From an uncultured Burkholderiales bacterium (GTDB lineage: Bacteria; Pseudomonadota; Gammaproteobacteria; Burkholderiales; Burkholderiaceae_C): 64,000 nucleotides of DNA. The stretch lies in contig CALAGS010000139.1 of NCBI GenBank assembly GCA_937891665.1, positions 23,807-87,806 on the forward strand. Reading direction: 5' to 3'. Positions within the stretch are counted from its first letter, which is position 1; each line of letters opens with the position of its first letter. Below, one piece after another: positions 1 through 9,038 of this stretch. The notes under the pieces were generated by a model, which saw nothing but the letters and a program-made list of their open reading frames with translations, had not been told where the DNA came from and did not search any database. Made by a program: the position numbers and the translations under genes.

Positions 1-1026
1 GAAATTGAGAATGGCGTTTTCAAAGCGGCCATCGTGAACCACAAAACGCCCACAGGCGAGTTGCTCCGAACAGAGCGCGTCACCGCCAAAACATGCGTGA
101 TGGCCGCGGGTGGATTTGAATCCAATTTGGGCTGGCTGCGTGAGGCCTGGGGTCAAAATGCACTGGGAGAATTTCCTGCCGACAACTTCCTCATCCGCGG
201 CACCAAATTCAACCAAGGCACCTTGCTGAAGCACTTATTGGACTTGGGCGCAGATCAAATTGGCGATCCCACACAAGCCCACATGGTCGCCATTGATGCA
301 CGCGCACCTTTGTACGACGGCGGCATTTGCACCCGCATCGACTGTGTGTCTTTGGGCGTGGTGGTGAACAAAAACGCGGAGCGTTTTTACGACGAAGGTG
401 AAGATTTTTGGCCTAAGCGATACGCCATTTGGGGTCGTTTGGTGGCTCAGCAACCCGGCCAAATTGGCTATTCCATTACCGATGCCAAAGCAGTGGGTCG
501 TTTTATGCCGCCTGTTTTTGAAGGTACTGTTGCTCAATCGTTGCCAGAGTTGGCGCAGAAACTGGGCTTGAGTGTAGACACTTTCATGGCCACCTTGAAC
601 GCTTACAACCAAGCTTGCGTTCCAGGACATTTTGATCACACCGTCTTGGACGATTGCCATACCGAGGGCGTGACGCCAGCCAAAACGCATTGGGCGCTGC
701 CCCTTGATACGGCGCCCTTCTATGCGTACCCCGTCAAACCGGGCATTACCTTTACCTACCTCGGTCTGAAAACCGATGACACCACGGCTGTTCGCTTTGG
801 CAATCAGCCAAGCCCTAATTTGTTTGTGTCTGGCGAGATGATGGCCGGCAACGTTTTAGGCAAAGGCTACACCGCAGGTGTCGGCATGACCATTGGCACG
901 GCGTTTGGCCGTATTTCTGGCCAGCAAGCAGCGCGAGCTGCTTTGGGCATGCCTGACTCGGTGCCACGTTTGGCAACACAGGTGATGCAGGGCACAGCCG
1001 ACCAAGACACGCGCGCAGCCGCTTGA
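1..1026 (+). CDS. tcuA: FAD-dependent tricarballylate dehydrogenase TcuA, 3' part
   Basis: The frame is open from base 1, so this is the C-terminal part (about 341 residues) of a gene that starts outside the window; the GTG at 34 in the ORF track is internal. It resembles the FAD_binding_2 (fumarate reductase/succinate dehydrogenase flavoprotein) family, with the motif MAAGGFESN early on and the C-terminal FAD-binding stretch VSGEMMAGNVLGKGYTAG. TcuA oxidises tricarballylate to cis-aconitate and passes electrons to TcuB. The TcuB-like gene 10 bp downstream on the same strand supports the call. Related flavoproteins with other dicarboxylate or tricarboxylate substrates cannot be excluded from sequence alone. 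Confidence 0.8.
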   Translation, partial: EIENGVFKAAIVNHKTPTGELLRTERVTAKTCVMAAGGFESNLGWLREAWGQNALGEFPADNFLIRGTKFNQGTLLKHLLDLGADQIGDPTQAHMVAIDARAPLYDGGICTRIDCVSLGVVVNKNAERFYDEGEDFWPKRYAIWGRLVAQQPGQIGYSITDAKAVGRFMPPVFEGTVAQSLPELAQKLGLSVDTFMATLNAYNQACVPGHFDHTVLDDCHTEGVTPAKTHWALPLDTAPFYAYPVKPGITFTYLGLKTDDTTAVRFGNQPSPNLFVSGEMMAGNVLGKGYTAGVGMTIGTAFGRISGQQAARAALGMPDSVPRLATQVMQGTADQDTRAAA

Positions 1027-1036
1027 ATAGAACACC

Positions 1037-2209
1037 ATGCAAACACTCCAACAATTGACTCAAGAAGCGCAGGCTTTGGCGCGCGGTGAAATCGTTTTAA
1101 CGGGACCTGAACAAGAAGTCGCGCGACAACTTCAAATTTGCAATGGCTGCCGCTATTGCGAAGGCTTCTGCGCGGTGTTTCCCGCCATGACACGCCGTTT
1201 GGAATTTGGCAAGGCAGACATTCATTACTTGGCCAATTTGTGCCACAACTGCGGTGCGTGTTTGCACGCCTGCCAATATGCGCCGCCGCATGAATTTGCC
1301 ATCAATGTGCCTAAGTCGATGGCCACGGTGCGCGGTCAAACTTACGCTGATTACGCATGGCCCAAAGCTTTGGGTGGGCTCTACAAAAGCAATGGCCTGA
1401 CTGTGTCAATGGCCTTGGCTCTCAGCTTGAGTTTATTTTTGATCTTGGCCATTCAAAGCAATGGCACGCTGTGGGGTGGCCCTGTTGAAAATGGTTTTTA
1501 TGCCATCTTCCCTCACAACCTCATGGTGAGCATGTTTGCACCTATTTTCTTGTGGTCTGTGCTGGCTCTGGCTTTGGGTGTGATGAAGTTTTGGCGCGAA
1601 GTGACGCCTGCCACCAGTGGTGCACCTTTGAGCTCCCCCGCCGCCGCTGAAGCCGCCCACGATGCCTTGCGTTTGAAATATTTGGGGGGTGGCCATGGCG
1701 ATGGTTGCAACAACGAAGACGACGCATTCACCTTGGCGCGCAAACGCATGCACCACCTCACGTTTTATGGTTTTATGTTGTGCTTTGCAGCCACCAGTGT
1801 GGCCACCCTGTATCACTATGCGTTCGGGTGGCCCGCACCCTATGACTACACCAGCTTGCCCAAAATATTGGGCACAGTGGGCGGCATTGCATTGGCCATT
1901 GGAACTCTGGGCTTGTGGCGCTTGAACTTGGCGCGAGACCCCCAGCATGGCGATGTTCAACAAAGACCCATGGACCGTGGATTCATTGCCTTGTTGTTCT
2001 TCATCAGTGTGACGGGCCTGGCCTTGATGCTTTCCAAAAATACCTCGGCCATGCCAGTGTTGTTGGCGGTGCATTTGGGCATGGTCATGGCCTTGTTCCT
2101 CACTTTGCCTTATGGCAAATTTGCGCATGGCATTTTCAGAACAGCCGCGTTGCTTAGATTTGCTGTTGAAAAGCGGCAGCCAAGCAAGTTGACTTTGGGC
2201 TCTGACTAA
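1037..2209 (+). CDS. tcuB: TcuB, Fe-S/haem membrane electron-transfer protein of tricarballylate use
   Basis: 390 residues. The N-terminal part carries two ferredoxin-like clusters ([11 protein letters not shown] at about residue 35 and [11 protein letters not shown] at about 70). The rest is membrane-spanning, with roughly six hydrophobic segments and several histidines suited to haem ligation. This is the TcuB/CitB layout: it reoxidises the FADH2 of TcuA and delivers electrons to the membrane quinone pool. It sits 10 bp after tcuA, so co-transcription is likely. No tcuC transporter follows; the next gene, mnmA, is convergent and its stop lies two bases away. Confidence 0.85.
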   Translation: MQTLQQLTQEAQALARGEIVLTGPEQEVARQLQICNGCRYCEGFCAVFPAMTRRLEFGKADIHYLANLCHNCGACLHACQYAPPHEFAINVPKSMATVRGQTYADYAWPKALGGLYKSNGLTVSMALALSLSLFLILAIQSNGTLWGGPVENGFYAIFPHNLMVSMFAPIFLWSVLALALGVMKFWREVTPATSGAPLSSPAAAEAAHDALRLKYLGGGHGDGCNNEDDAFTLARKRMHHLTFYGFMLCFAATSVATLYHYAFGWPAPYDYTSLPKILGTVGGIALAIGTLGLWRLNLARDPQHGDVQQRPMDRGFIALLFFISVTGLALMLSKNTSAMPVLLAVHLGMVMALFLTLPYGKFAHGIFRTAALLRFAVEKRQPSKLTLGSD

Positions 2210-2211
2210 GT

Positions 2212-3330
2212 TCAGCTTAAGGTCACTGCCGAGTTAATCACGCCACCGCCTAAACACACTTCGCCGTCGTACAAAACGGCACTTTGCCCGGGCGTGACAG
2301 CCCACTGGCTTTCATCAAACGCCAAGGCAAATTCGGCCGCATTGGGCGATGTCAGTGCGCAGTGGGCATCGGCTTGTCGATAGCGTGTTTTGGCAGCATA
2401 AAGACCGGCCATGGGCTGGCTGCCCGAGCACCAACTGGCATCGGCAGCCTCAAGTTGAGGTGACAAGAGCCAAGGGTGATCGTGCCCTTGCACCACCCAC
2501 AAAATGTTTTTGGCCATGTCCTTGCGGGCCACAAACCAAGGCGTGTGTTCACCACCGCCGCGCTGTGCGCCTTTGGCTTTAATGCCACCGATGCCAAGAC
2601 CTTGGCGTTGGCCCAAGGTGTAAAAACTCAAGCCCACATGCTTGCCAATGGTTCGGCCTGTCTCGTCTTTGATGGGACCGGGTTCTTTGGAAATGTAACG
2701 ATTCAAAAAATCTCTGAAAGGCCGCTCTCCAATAAAGCAAATGCCCGTAGAGTCTTTTTTCTTGGCATTGGGCAAGCCGATTTCTTCTGCAATTTGGCGG
2801 ACTTGCGTTTTGAGCAACTCACCAACAGGAAACAAAGTTTTCGACAGTTGCGATTGATTCAAGCGGTGCAAAAAATAGCTTTGGTCTTTGCTGTTGTCCA
2901 AACCTTTTAGCAGTTCGTGCAGACCCGTTGTTTGATTCAAACGAACGCGCGCGTAATGGCCCGTGGCAATTTTTTCTGCACCCACGTGCAGCGCATGGTC
3001 TAAAAAGGATTTGAACTTGATTTCGGCGTTGCACAGAATGTCGGGGTTGGGCGTGCGGCCGGCTTGGTATTCACGTAGAAACTCTGCAAACACGCGGTCT
3101 TTGTAATCGGCGGCAAAGTTGACGTGTTCAATTTCAATGCCCACCACATCGGCTACCGCCGCCGCATCGACAAAGTCAATGTTGGACGAACAAAACTCGC
3201 TGTCGTCATCGTCTTCCCAATTCTTCATGAAAATGCCGACCACTTCGTGGCCTTGCTTTTTCAATAAGTGAGCGGTGACTGCGGAGTCGACGCCGCCAGA
3301 CAAACCCACAACAATTCGGTGATGCTTCAT
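2212..3330 (-). CDS. mnmA: tRNA-uridine 2-sulfurtransferase MnmA
   Basis: Makes the 2-thio group of s2U34 in tRNA-Glu/Gln/Lys in the cytoplasm. The ATP-pyrophosphatase P-loop [10 protein letters not shown] is at residues 9-18. The two catalytic cysteines are present: C100 in [12 protein letters not shown] and C198 in [10 protein letters not shown] place the start at the ATG at 3330 ([13 protein letters not shown]), giving 372 residues, the usual family length. The 59 extra residues in the ORF track have no family similarity and would run antisense into the transglycosylase gene. The gene is divergent from that gene with about 43 bp between starts. Confidence 0.95.
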   Translation of the reverse strand: MKHHRIVVGLSGGVDSAVTAHLLKKQGHEVVGIFMKNWEDDDDSEFCSSNIDFVDAAAVADVVGIEIEHVNFAADYKDRVFAEFLREYQAGRTPNPDILCNAEIKFKSFLDHALHVGAEKIATGHYARVRLNQTTGLHELLKGLDNSKDQSYFLHRLNQSQLSKTLFPVGELLKTQVRQIAEEIGLPNAKKKDSTGICFIGERPFRDFLNRYISKEPGPIKDETGRTIGKHVGLSFYTLGQRQGLGIGGIKAKGAQRGGGEHTPWFVARKDMAKNILWVVQGHDHPWLLSPQLEAADASWCSGSQPMAGLYAAKTRYRQADAHCALTSPNAAEFALAFDESQWAVTPGQSAVLYDGEVCLGGGVINSAVTLS

Positions 3331-3373
3331 GGCGCCAATTATCCCCTGATCTAAATACCTATACTTGCACCAC

Positions 3374-4123
3374 ATGCCAGTCAATTCAAACCTTTCCAAC
3401 TTAGCCAAAGTGAGAGCGGCCGTCAGCATCTTTTTGCAAGATGTTGGCAAAGGCGTTTTCACACTGACGCACAGCGGCTTGGCGATGCTGGGCCTGGTGG
3501 TGGTCATGGGCTTCAGCGTTGCCCTATTTCGGCCCGATATCTTGGCCCAAACAGAGTCGACGGTTTATGAATGGCTTCGCTCGCGCCAATTCAGTTTGTG
3601 GTGGGAGCCGCAAAACACCGCCGAACGGGCCACCGCCACCGATTTGAAAGACATTCCGCGCAAGCAAGCGGCTGTTGCAGCTTGGCTGGCCCGCAAGTAC
3701 AGGGTTGCGCCAGAGCCCATTGCCGCTTTGGTGGCTGAGGCCTATGTGCTTTCAGAGTCCACCAAGATCAAGCCGCATTTGCTTTTGGCCGTCATGGCCA
3801 TCGAGTCTAGCTTTCATCCTTACATTCAAAGCCAAGCGGGAGCGCAGGGTCTGATGCAGGTCATGACTGAGATTCATGTCAAAAAATATGACAAATATGG
3901 TGGCAAATTGACTGCATTTGACCCGCTCACCAACATGCGTGTTGGCACTCAGGTACTTCAAGAATACATTCGCATGAAGGGCGGGGTGGTAGAGGATGGC
4001 CTGCTTTTCTACTTAGGAGGCGACGCCTTGCAAAGTGATACGGGCTATGTGGCCAAAGTGCTTGCAGAGGAGGCTCGCTTGGACCAAGTTGCTGCGGGCG
4101 AAAAAGTCAGCACACAGCCCTGA
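3374..4123 (+). CDS. Membrane-anchored lytic transglycosylase (SLT domain)
   Basis: About 249 residues from the ATG at 3374; the ORF track uses a TTG nine bases upstream. One hydrophobic segment ([17 protein letters not shown], about residues 38-54) should anchor it in the inner membrane with the rest periplasmic. The C-terminal half is a Slt-type transglycosylase domain: [24 protein letters not shown] holds the catalytic Glu and the GLMQ motif. It would cleave peptidoglycan to 1,6-anhydro-muropeptides. The C-terminal repeat-unit part is short (LLFYLGG). The specific paralogue (MltC/MltE/Slt type) is not clear. Confidence 0.85.
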   Translation: MPVNSNLSNLAKVRAAVSIFLQDVGKGVFTLTHSGLAMLGLVVVMGFSVALFRPDILAQTESTVYEWLRSRQFSLWWEPQNTAERATATDLKDIPRKQAAVAAWLARKYRVAPEPIAALVAEAYVLSESTKIKPHLLLAVMAIESSFHPYIQSQAGAQGLMQVMTEIHVKKYDKYGGKLTAFDPLTNMRVGTQVLQEYIRMKGGVVEDGLLFYLGGDALQSDTGYVAKVLAEEARLDQVAAGEKVSTQP

Positions 4124-4168
4124 AACCTGAACCGCAAGTTGGCGCCCTCATTTTTAAGGATACGAGAA

Positions 4169-5854
4169 ATGACTGAAGAACGCGTTTGGTTGGGCAGTTA
4201 CCCTGATGGCGTCCCGGCTGACATAGACGCTTCTCAGTACCCGTCTTTGGTGGGCTTGATGGCAGACAGCTTTGCCAAATACGCCAACCGAATTGCTTAC
4301 AGTTTCATGGGGCAAGACATCAGCTACGCGCAGACTGATGTCAAAAGCCAAGCGCTGGCCGCCTACTTCCAATCCTTGGGTTTAGAAAAAGGCGACCGCG
4401 TTGCCATCATGATGCCCAACGTGCCGCAGTACCCTGTGGCTGTCGCCGCCATTTTGCGAGCGGGCTTGGTGGTGGTCAATGTCAACCCACTTTACACCCC
4501 GCGCGAACTTGAGTTCCAGCTCAAAGACTCTGGCGCCCAAGCCATTGTGATCATCGAAAACTTTGCAGTCACACTGCAAAAGTGCATCGCAGAAACTCAA
4601 ATCAAGCACGTGGTGTTGTGTACCATGGGCGACATGCTCAGCATGCCCAAAGGGACTTTGGTGAACTTTGTGGTTCGCAATGTGAAGAACTTGGTGCCAG
4701 ACTTTGACTTGCCTGGAGCCGTCAAATTCAATCAAGCATTGAACCGCGGAGAGCGTGCCATATTTGTCAAGCCGGTGATTCACAGCGATGACATTGCCGT
4801 CCTTCAATACACTGGTGGCACCACCGGTGTGTCCAAAGGCGCCATGCTCTTGCACCGCAACGTCATTGCCAACTTGTTGCAATCAGAAGCTTGGAACCAG
4901 CCCGTCATGAAGCTGGTGCCAGACAACGAGCAACCCACTTCGGTGTGTGCTTTGCCGCTGTATCACATCTTTGCTTTTACGGTCAACATGATGCTGGGCT
5001 TGCGCACGGGCGGCAAAAATATTTTGATCCCCAATCCACGCGATTTACCCGCGGTGTTGAAAGCCTTGTCGACACAAACATTTCACAGTTTTCCGGCGGT
5101 CAATACCTTGTTCAATGGCTTGGCCAATCACCCAGACTTTGACACAGTCAATTGGAAAAACCTCAAGGTGTCCGTTGGCGGCGGCATGGCAGTCACCAGC
5201 GCGGTAGCGACATTGTGGTTACAAAAAACCGGTTGCCCTATTTGCGAAGGATACGGCTTGTCTGAAACCAGTCCGTCTGCCAGTTGCAACCCCACCACCA
5301 GCACACAATTTACGGGCAACATGGGGGTTCCCTTGCCAAGCACGTTCATGAAACTTTTGGACGATGAAGGCCGTGAAGTGACCGAACTAGGCCAAGCTGG
5401 TGAAATAGCCATTCAAGGCCCCCAAGTGATGGCAGGTTATTGGCAACGCCCCGACGAAACTGCGCGCAGCATGACCCCTGATGGTTATTTCAAATCCGGA
5501 GACATAGGCATTCGAGATGCACATGGATTTTTTAAAATCATTGATCGCAAGAAAGACATGATCTTGGTCAGCGGCTTCAATGTCTACCCTAACGACATCG
5601 AAGAAACAATGTCTTTGTGCCCAGGTGTTTTAGAGTGTGCCGCGGTAGGTGTGCCCGATGAAAAAACAGGCGAAGCTGTTAAGTTGGTGATCGTGAAAAA
5701 AGACCCGGCCCTCACTGAAGTGGTGGTGCGTGAATATTGCAAAGCCAACATGACGGGTTATAAGCAGCCAAAGATCATTGAGTTCAAAGTCGAACTTCCC
5801 AAAACTGCAGTGGGCAAAATATTGCGGCGAGAGTTGCGTGATGCGCCGAAGTGA
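4169..5854 (+). CDS. fadD: Long-chain fatty acid-CoA ligase FadD
   Basis: About 561 residues from the ATG at 4169 (MTEERVWLGSYP), which is preceded by the purine-rich AAGGATACGAG; the track's start at 4139 adds ten residues without family support. It is an ANL-superfamily adenylate-forming enzyme: the ATP loop is YTGGTTGVSKGA at about 222-233, the A5 motif GYGLSETSP follows, and the C-terminal hinge and lysine motifs (IIDRKKDMI, TAVGKILRREL) are intact. It activates fatty acids to acyl-CoA for beta-oxidation or lipid synthesis. Its 3' end overlaps mtnN by 14 bp, so the two are likely translationally coupled. Confidence 0.92.
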   Translation: MTEERVWLGSYPDGVPADIDASQYPSLVGLMADSFAKYANRIAYSFMGQDISYAQTDVKSQALAAYFQSLGLEKGDRVAIMMPNVPQYPVAVAAILRAGLVVVNVNPLYTPRELEFQLKDSGAQAIVIIENFAVTLQKCIAETQIKHVVLCTMGDMLSMPKGTLVNFVVRNVKNLVPDFDLPGAVKFNQALNRGERAIFVKPVIHSDDIAVLQYTGGTTGVSKGAMLLHRNVIANLLQSEAWNQPVMKLVPDNEQPTSVCALPLYHIFAFTVNMMLGLRTGGKNILIPNPRDLPAVLKALSTQTFHSFPAVNTLFNGLANHPDFDTVNWKNLKVSVGGGMAVTSAVATLWLQKTGCPICEGYGLSETSPSASCNPTTSTQFTGNMGVPLPSTFMKLLDDEGREVTELGQAGEIAIQGPQVMAGYWQRPDETARSMTPDGYFKSGDIGIRDAHGFFKIIDRKKDMILVSGFNVYPNDIEETMSLCPGVLECAAVGVPDEKTGEAVKLVIVKKDPALTEVVVREYCKANMTGYKQPKIIEFKVELPKTAVGKILRRELRDAPK

Positions 5855-6566
5855 GTTGGTGCCGCGCATCGCACTCGTTGGTGCGATGCATGAAGAGTTG
5901 TCGGCCGTGTTGGCCCTTATGCAGGACGCAAGCTGCCACCCTGTTGCCGGCCGAGAATTTTGGGTAGGCCATCTTCAGGGGCACAGGGTGGTGGCTGTGT
6001 TGTCAGGCATTGGCAAAGTGGCTGCGGCCATTACGGCTACCATTCTCATCGAAAAATATCAAGTCCAAAGAATTCTGTTCACGGGTGTTGCGGGAGGCTT
6101 AGCGTCTCATGTGAAGGTGGGTGACGTAGTGGTAGGCGCAGAGCTACTTCAGCATGACATCGACGCCTCGCCTTTGTTTCCCCAATATGAAGTGCCCTTG
6201 CTAAATCTCTCTCGCTTTCCATCAGACGAAAGCATGACTCAGTGCCTGATAGAAAGTGCTCGTCAGGCTTTGCCGCAAGCCACAGTGCATGTGGGCTTGA
6301 TCATCAGTGGCGATCAATTTGTCTCAAGTGCATCTGAAAGCCAAAGATTGCAAACTCAAATATCGGATGCGTTGGCTGTGGAAATGGAGGGCGCTGCGCT
6401 GGCGCAGGTGTGCCATGCCTATGACGTTCCACTTGCGGTGGTTCGCACCTTGTCAGACCGCGCAGACGATGCTGCGCACACTGATTTTTCTCAATTTGTG
6501 AAAGACGTGGCCAGTCATTACAGTGCTGCCATTGTGTCTGAGTTTTTAAAGCGATTTCCTACTTAA
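5841..6566 (+). CDS. mtnN: 5'-methylthioadenosine/S-adenosylhomocysteine nucleosidase
   Basis: About 241 residues from the ATG at 5841 (MRRSELVPRIALVGAMHEE), inside the end of fadD. It is a Pfs/MtnN-type nucleoside phosphorylase-fold enzyme: the N-terminal IALVGAMHEE holds the catalytic acid-region Glu, TGVAGG forms the base of the ribose site, and VEMEGAALAQVC and RTLSDRADD hold the purine-site acid. It hydrolyses MTA and SAH to the thioribose or homocysteine product and adenine. The last bases overlap the 3' end of the convergent corA gene by 8 bp. Confidence 0.92.
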   Translation: MRRSELVPRIALVGAMHEELSAVLALMQDASCHPVAGREFWVGHLQGHRVVAVLSGIGKVAAAITATILIEKYQVQRILFTGVAGGLASHVKVGDVVVGAELLQHDIDASPLFPQYEVPLLNLSRFPSDESMTQCLIESARQALPQATVHVGLIISGDQFVSSASESQRLQTQISDALAVEMEGAALAQVCHAYDVPLAVVRTLSDRADDAAHTDFSQFVKDVASHYSAAIVSEFLKRFPT

Positions 6567-7545
6567 GCCAGCCGCGTCTGCGGAAGTACCACATCGGCAC
6601 CACGGCGCTGGCCACCATGAGGCACAGCGCATACGGGTAACCCCAAGTTTGCGACAGCTCGGGCATGTACTGAAAGTTCATGCCGTACAGGCTGGCAATG
6701 AGCGTAGGCGGTAGCAAGGCCACACTGGCCACTGAAAAGATTTTGATGATCTTGTTCTGATTGATGTTGATGAAACCCACAGTGGCGTCCATCAAGAAGT
6801 TGATCTTTTCAAACAAAAACTCGGTGTGCGAATCGAGTGAATCAATGTCGCGCAAAATTTGACGTGCTTCTTCAAACTGCTCTGCGTTCAACATTTTGCT
6901 TCGCATCATGAAACTCACCGCGCGGCGTGTGTCCATGACATTGCGGCGAATGCGGCCGTTCAAATCTTCTTGGCGAGCAATGGCGCCCAGCACCTCACCG
7001 GCCATGGCATCGGTCACGTCGCCAGACAGCACCAGCTTGCCGGCAATTTCTAGCTTGTCGTAAATGTTTTCCAGTGTGTCGGCAGAGTACTCGGCATCGG
7101 CGTCAAACAACTTCAGCAAAACTTCTTTGGCGTCCTCCAACAAGCCGGGCGCGCGGCGCGCACGCAAACGCAGCAAGCGAAACACAGGCACGTCTTCGTC
7201 GTGGATGGAAAACAGAACGCCCATGCTGCGCAGGTCGGCGTTTTGCAGATTCAAAATAAAGGCGCAACGAACTGTGCGGGGCTCGTCTTCGTCGGCAATT
7301 AAAAAGTCAGAGCGAATGTGCAATTCGCCGTTGTCCTCTTCGTAGAAGCGCGCAGATTCTTCAATGTCCTCGTCCATCGCATCTTCTGGAATGGACAGGC
7401 CGTAGTACTGTTTGATCCAACGTTTTTCTTCCACAGTGGGCGACTCAAGGTCGACCCAAATAGGTTGGAACTTGGACAACTCTTCTAGAGATTCAATCTC
7501 TTCCTGGACCAAGCGGCCGTTGGCTAGCGTAAAAATGTTGAGCAT
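6559..7545 (-). CDS. corA: Magnesium/cobalt transporter CorA
   Basis: 328 residues, the usual CorA length. A long soluble N-terminal domain is followed by two C-terminal membrane helices. The signature YGMNFQYMPEL lies after the first helix, and the C-terminus is basic (YFRRRGWLK). It forms pentameric Mg2+ channels in the inner membrane. The start is the ATG at 7545 preceded by a clear GAAGGAGAT ribosome-binding site. A 195-base leader with inverted repeats lies upstream (listed separately), consistent with regulation at RNA level, though this is inference. Confidence 0.95.
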   Translation of the reverse strand: MLNIFTLANGRLVQEEIESLEELSKFQPIWVDLESPTVEEKRWIKQYYGLSIPEDAMDEDIEESARFYEEDNGELHIRSDFLIADEDEPRTVRCAFILNLQNADLRSMGVLFSIHDEDVPVFRLLRLRARRAPGLLEDAKEVLLKLFDADAEYSADTLENIYDKLEIAGKLVLSGDVTDAMAGEVLGAIARQEDLNGRIRRNVMDTRRAVSFMMRSKMLNAEQFEEARQILRDIDSLDSHTEFLFEKINFLMDATVGFININQNKIIKIFSVASVALLPPTLIASLYGMNFQYMPELSQTWGYPYALCLMVASAVVPMWYFRRRGWLK

Positions 7546-7559
7546 GGCAGATCTCCTTC

Positions 7560-7710
7560 AGCCCCAAAAACGGGGGGCCAAGTGTTCGATAAGGCGGCAA
7601 TGAGGGCAAAGCAGCTTTCGAACGTCTGGCTAAGCTGCATCTAGGTGCGCAGCACTGGAACCATCTCATTCGAAAGCTACCAACTAGGGTGGCTTTCCAC
7701 GGAGCAAACT
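7560..7710 (-). promoter_or_regulatory. Structured-looking 5' leader of corA
   Basis: On the RNA strand the leader holds a perfect 10-bp inverted repeat (7613-7622 AGCTTTCGAA against 7669-7678 TTCGAAAGCT). It encloses a shorter GCTGC/GCAGC stem (7634-7638/7649-7653). A small GCCCC/GGGGC hairpin (about 7561-7578) sits immediately before the Shine-Dalgarno sequence of corA. Nested stems plus an SD-proximal hairpin in front of an Mg2+ transporter suggest a cis-acting RNA. I do not recognise a named riboswitch class here. Confidence 0.4.
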
Positions 7711-7740
7711 CCAAAATAATGATGGGTCGGATTATGGCAC

Positions 7741-9000
7741 TTAATCGCTGAAAAAATCCAAGAGCTCTTCTTTGCGCATGGCCACGTCGCGAGCACCCAG
7801 AGCTATGAGTGCGCGTAAAAATCCGGGCTCGAATAAAAGATAACTCGCAAGCCCTGCGCCCGAACCCTTCAATGCACCGAGCCCCTCTAAAACACGGCGT
7901 ACTGGCCGCGGCAGTTCATGGACATGCGCTTGGGCCAAGGCGTCAAGTGACTCACTGGGCTGCATGGCCAAAACTTCTACTTCTCGAAATGGCAAGGACT
8001 GAGCCAAGGCCAGACCGTGGTGCTCAGAAAGGTGATTTTTTAATTGTTGAATGCTTTGATTCACGCGTTGGACTTGTTCAACATCGGCCATGAGGGTGTC
8101 GTTGAACACACTGGCCATCGCATGGCCTGCAATGTTGCCAAGACTGGGCCTCTGCTTGCTGGACAGGCTGGCCTGAAAGCTTGCGCTTGATAGGTCCATG
8201 GACCTGCGTTGCGGTTGCCCAACGCCAATGGCCAAAATTTTGTTGGCACCCAAGTGCACGGCAGGCGATAGCGGTGAGCTTTGCCGCATTGAGCCATCGC
8301 CAAAGTATTCCATGTTGCCGTCGACCCAAAGCGGTGTGGCAGGAAATAAAAAAGGAATGGCGCTCGAGGCCATCAAATGCTCGATGGTGATGTCTTGCAA
8401 TTCGGCGCGACGTCCAGGCCTGTTCCATGCCTGTGCGCTTGCCAGTTGGTGAGTTTGGCAAAAAGTCCAGTGCACGCCCGTGGTGTAACTGGATGCCGTA
8501 ACGGCCAAGGCTTTCAAGTCCCCCCGTGACAATGCCAGCTCAATGTTGTTCAGGGCAATGCGTCGGTGCAAGGTGTCGACCAGTGGCATGCTGTCAAGCG
8601 CGGCGCCTTGTTTGCGGGCTGAAAGGGTGACGCCCAATGCCGTTGCCCAGCGGCTGAATTTCGCCATGGGAGTATCAGGCAGGTGGTAGACCAAATCAGA
8701 ATGCAGACCCTGCCAAAACGCGCCAAGTCCGCTCAATGCCGCTAGGCCGTCAATGGCCCGGCTGGCCAAATAGGTCGCATTGAGAGCGCCTGCAGAAGTC
8801 CCCACCAAGACTTGGAAGGGAAAGGCGTCGGCCTTGTCAGTCGACGGCTTGATGAGTGCAGCCAAGGCCTGCAAAACACCGGCTTGGTAGGCCGTTCTGG
8901 CGCCACCCCCCATGAGCACCAAACCACGCGTCATGCTTTGTGGCGGCTGGCCCAAGCGGCCACCGAGGGTGTCAGTTTGAGTGAGGTCATCAAGGTGCAT
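7741..9000 (-). CDS. Patatin-like phospholipase family protein
   Basis: 419 residues. The patatin signature is present: an oxyanion-hole loop (LVLMGGGARTAYQAGVLQ, about 28-45), the nucleophile elbow GTSAGALN (about 67-74), and the catalytic Asp region DGSMRQSSPLSPA. The enzyme would hydrolyse acyl lipids with a Ser-Asp dyad. There is no signal peptide, so it is probably cytoplasmic or membrane-associated. It is divergent from the MFS gene with only 38 bp between the start codons, so their promoters must overlap each other or the coding regions. The substrate is not predictable. Confidence 0.88.
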   Translation of the reverse strand: MHLDDLTQTDTLGGRLGQPPQSMTRGLVLMGGGARTAYQAGVLQALAALIKPSTDKADAFPFQVLVGTSAGALNATYLASRAIDGLAALSGLGAFWQGLHSDLVYHLPDTPMAKFSRWATALGVTLSARKQGAALDSMPLVDTLHRRIALNNIELALSRGDLKALAVTASSYTTGVHWTFCQTHQLASAQAWNRPGRRAELQDITIEHLMASSAIPFLFPATPLWVDGNMEYFGDGSMRQSSPLSPAVHLGANKILAIGVGQPQRRSMDLSSASFQASLSSKQRPSLGNIAGHAMASVFNDTLMADVEQVQRVNQSIQQLKNHLSEHHGLALAQSLPFREVEVLAMQPSESLDALAQAHVHELPRPVRRVLEGLGALKGSGAGLASYLLFEPGFLRALIALGARDVAMRKEELLDFFSD

Positions 9001-9038
9001 GAGCGAATGATAGAGTCAGAGCTTCAGGAAAACCACCC

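Noticed and set aside
3331-3507. Extended N-terminus of MnmA in the ORF track
   Set aside because: The extra 59 residues precede the conserved [13 protein letters not shown] start, run over the divergent gene's promoter and start, and match no MnmA.
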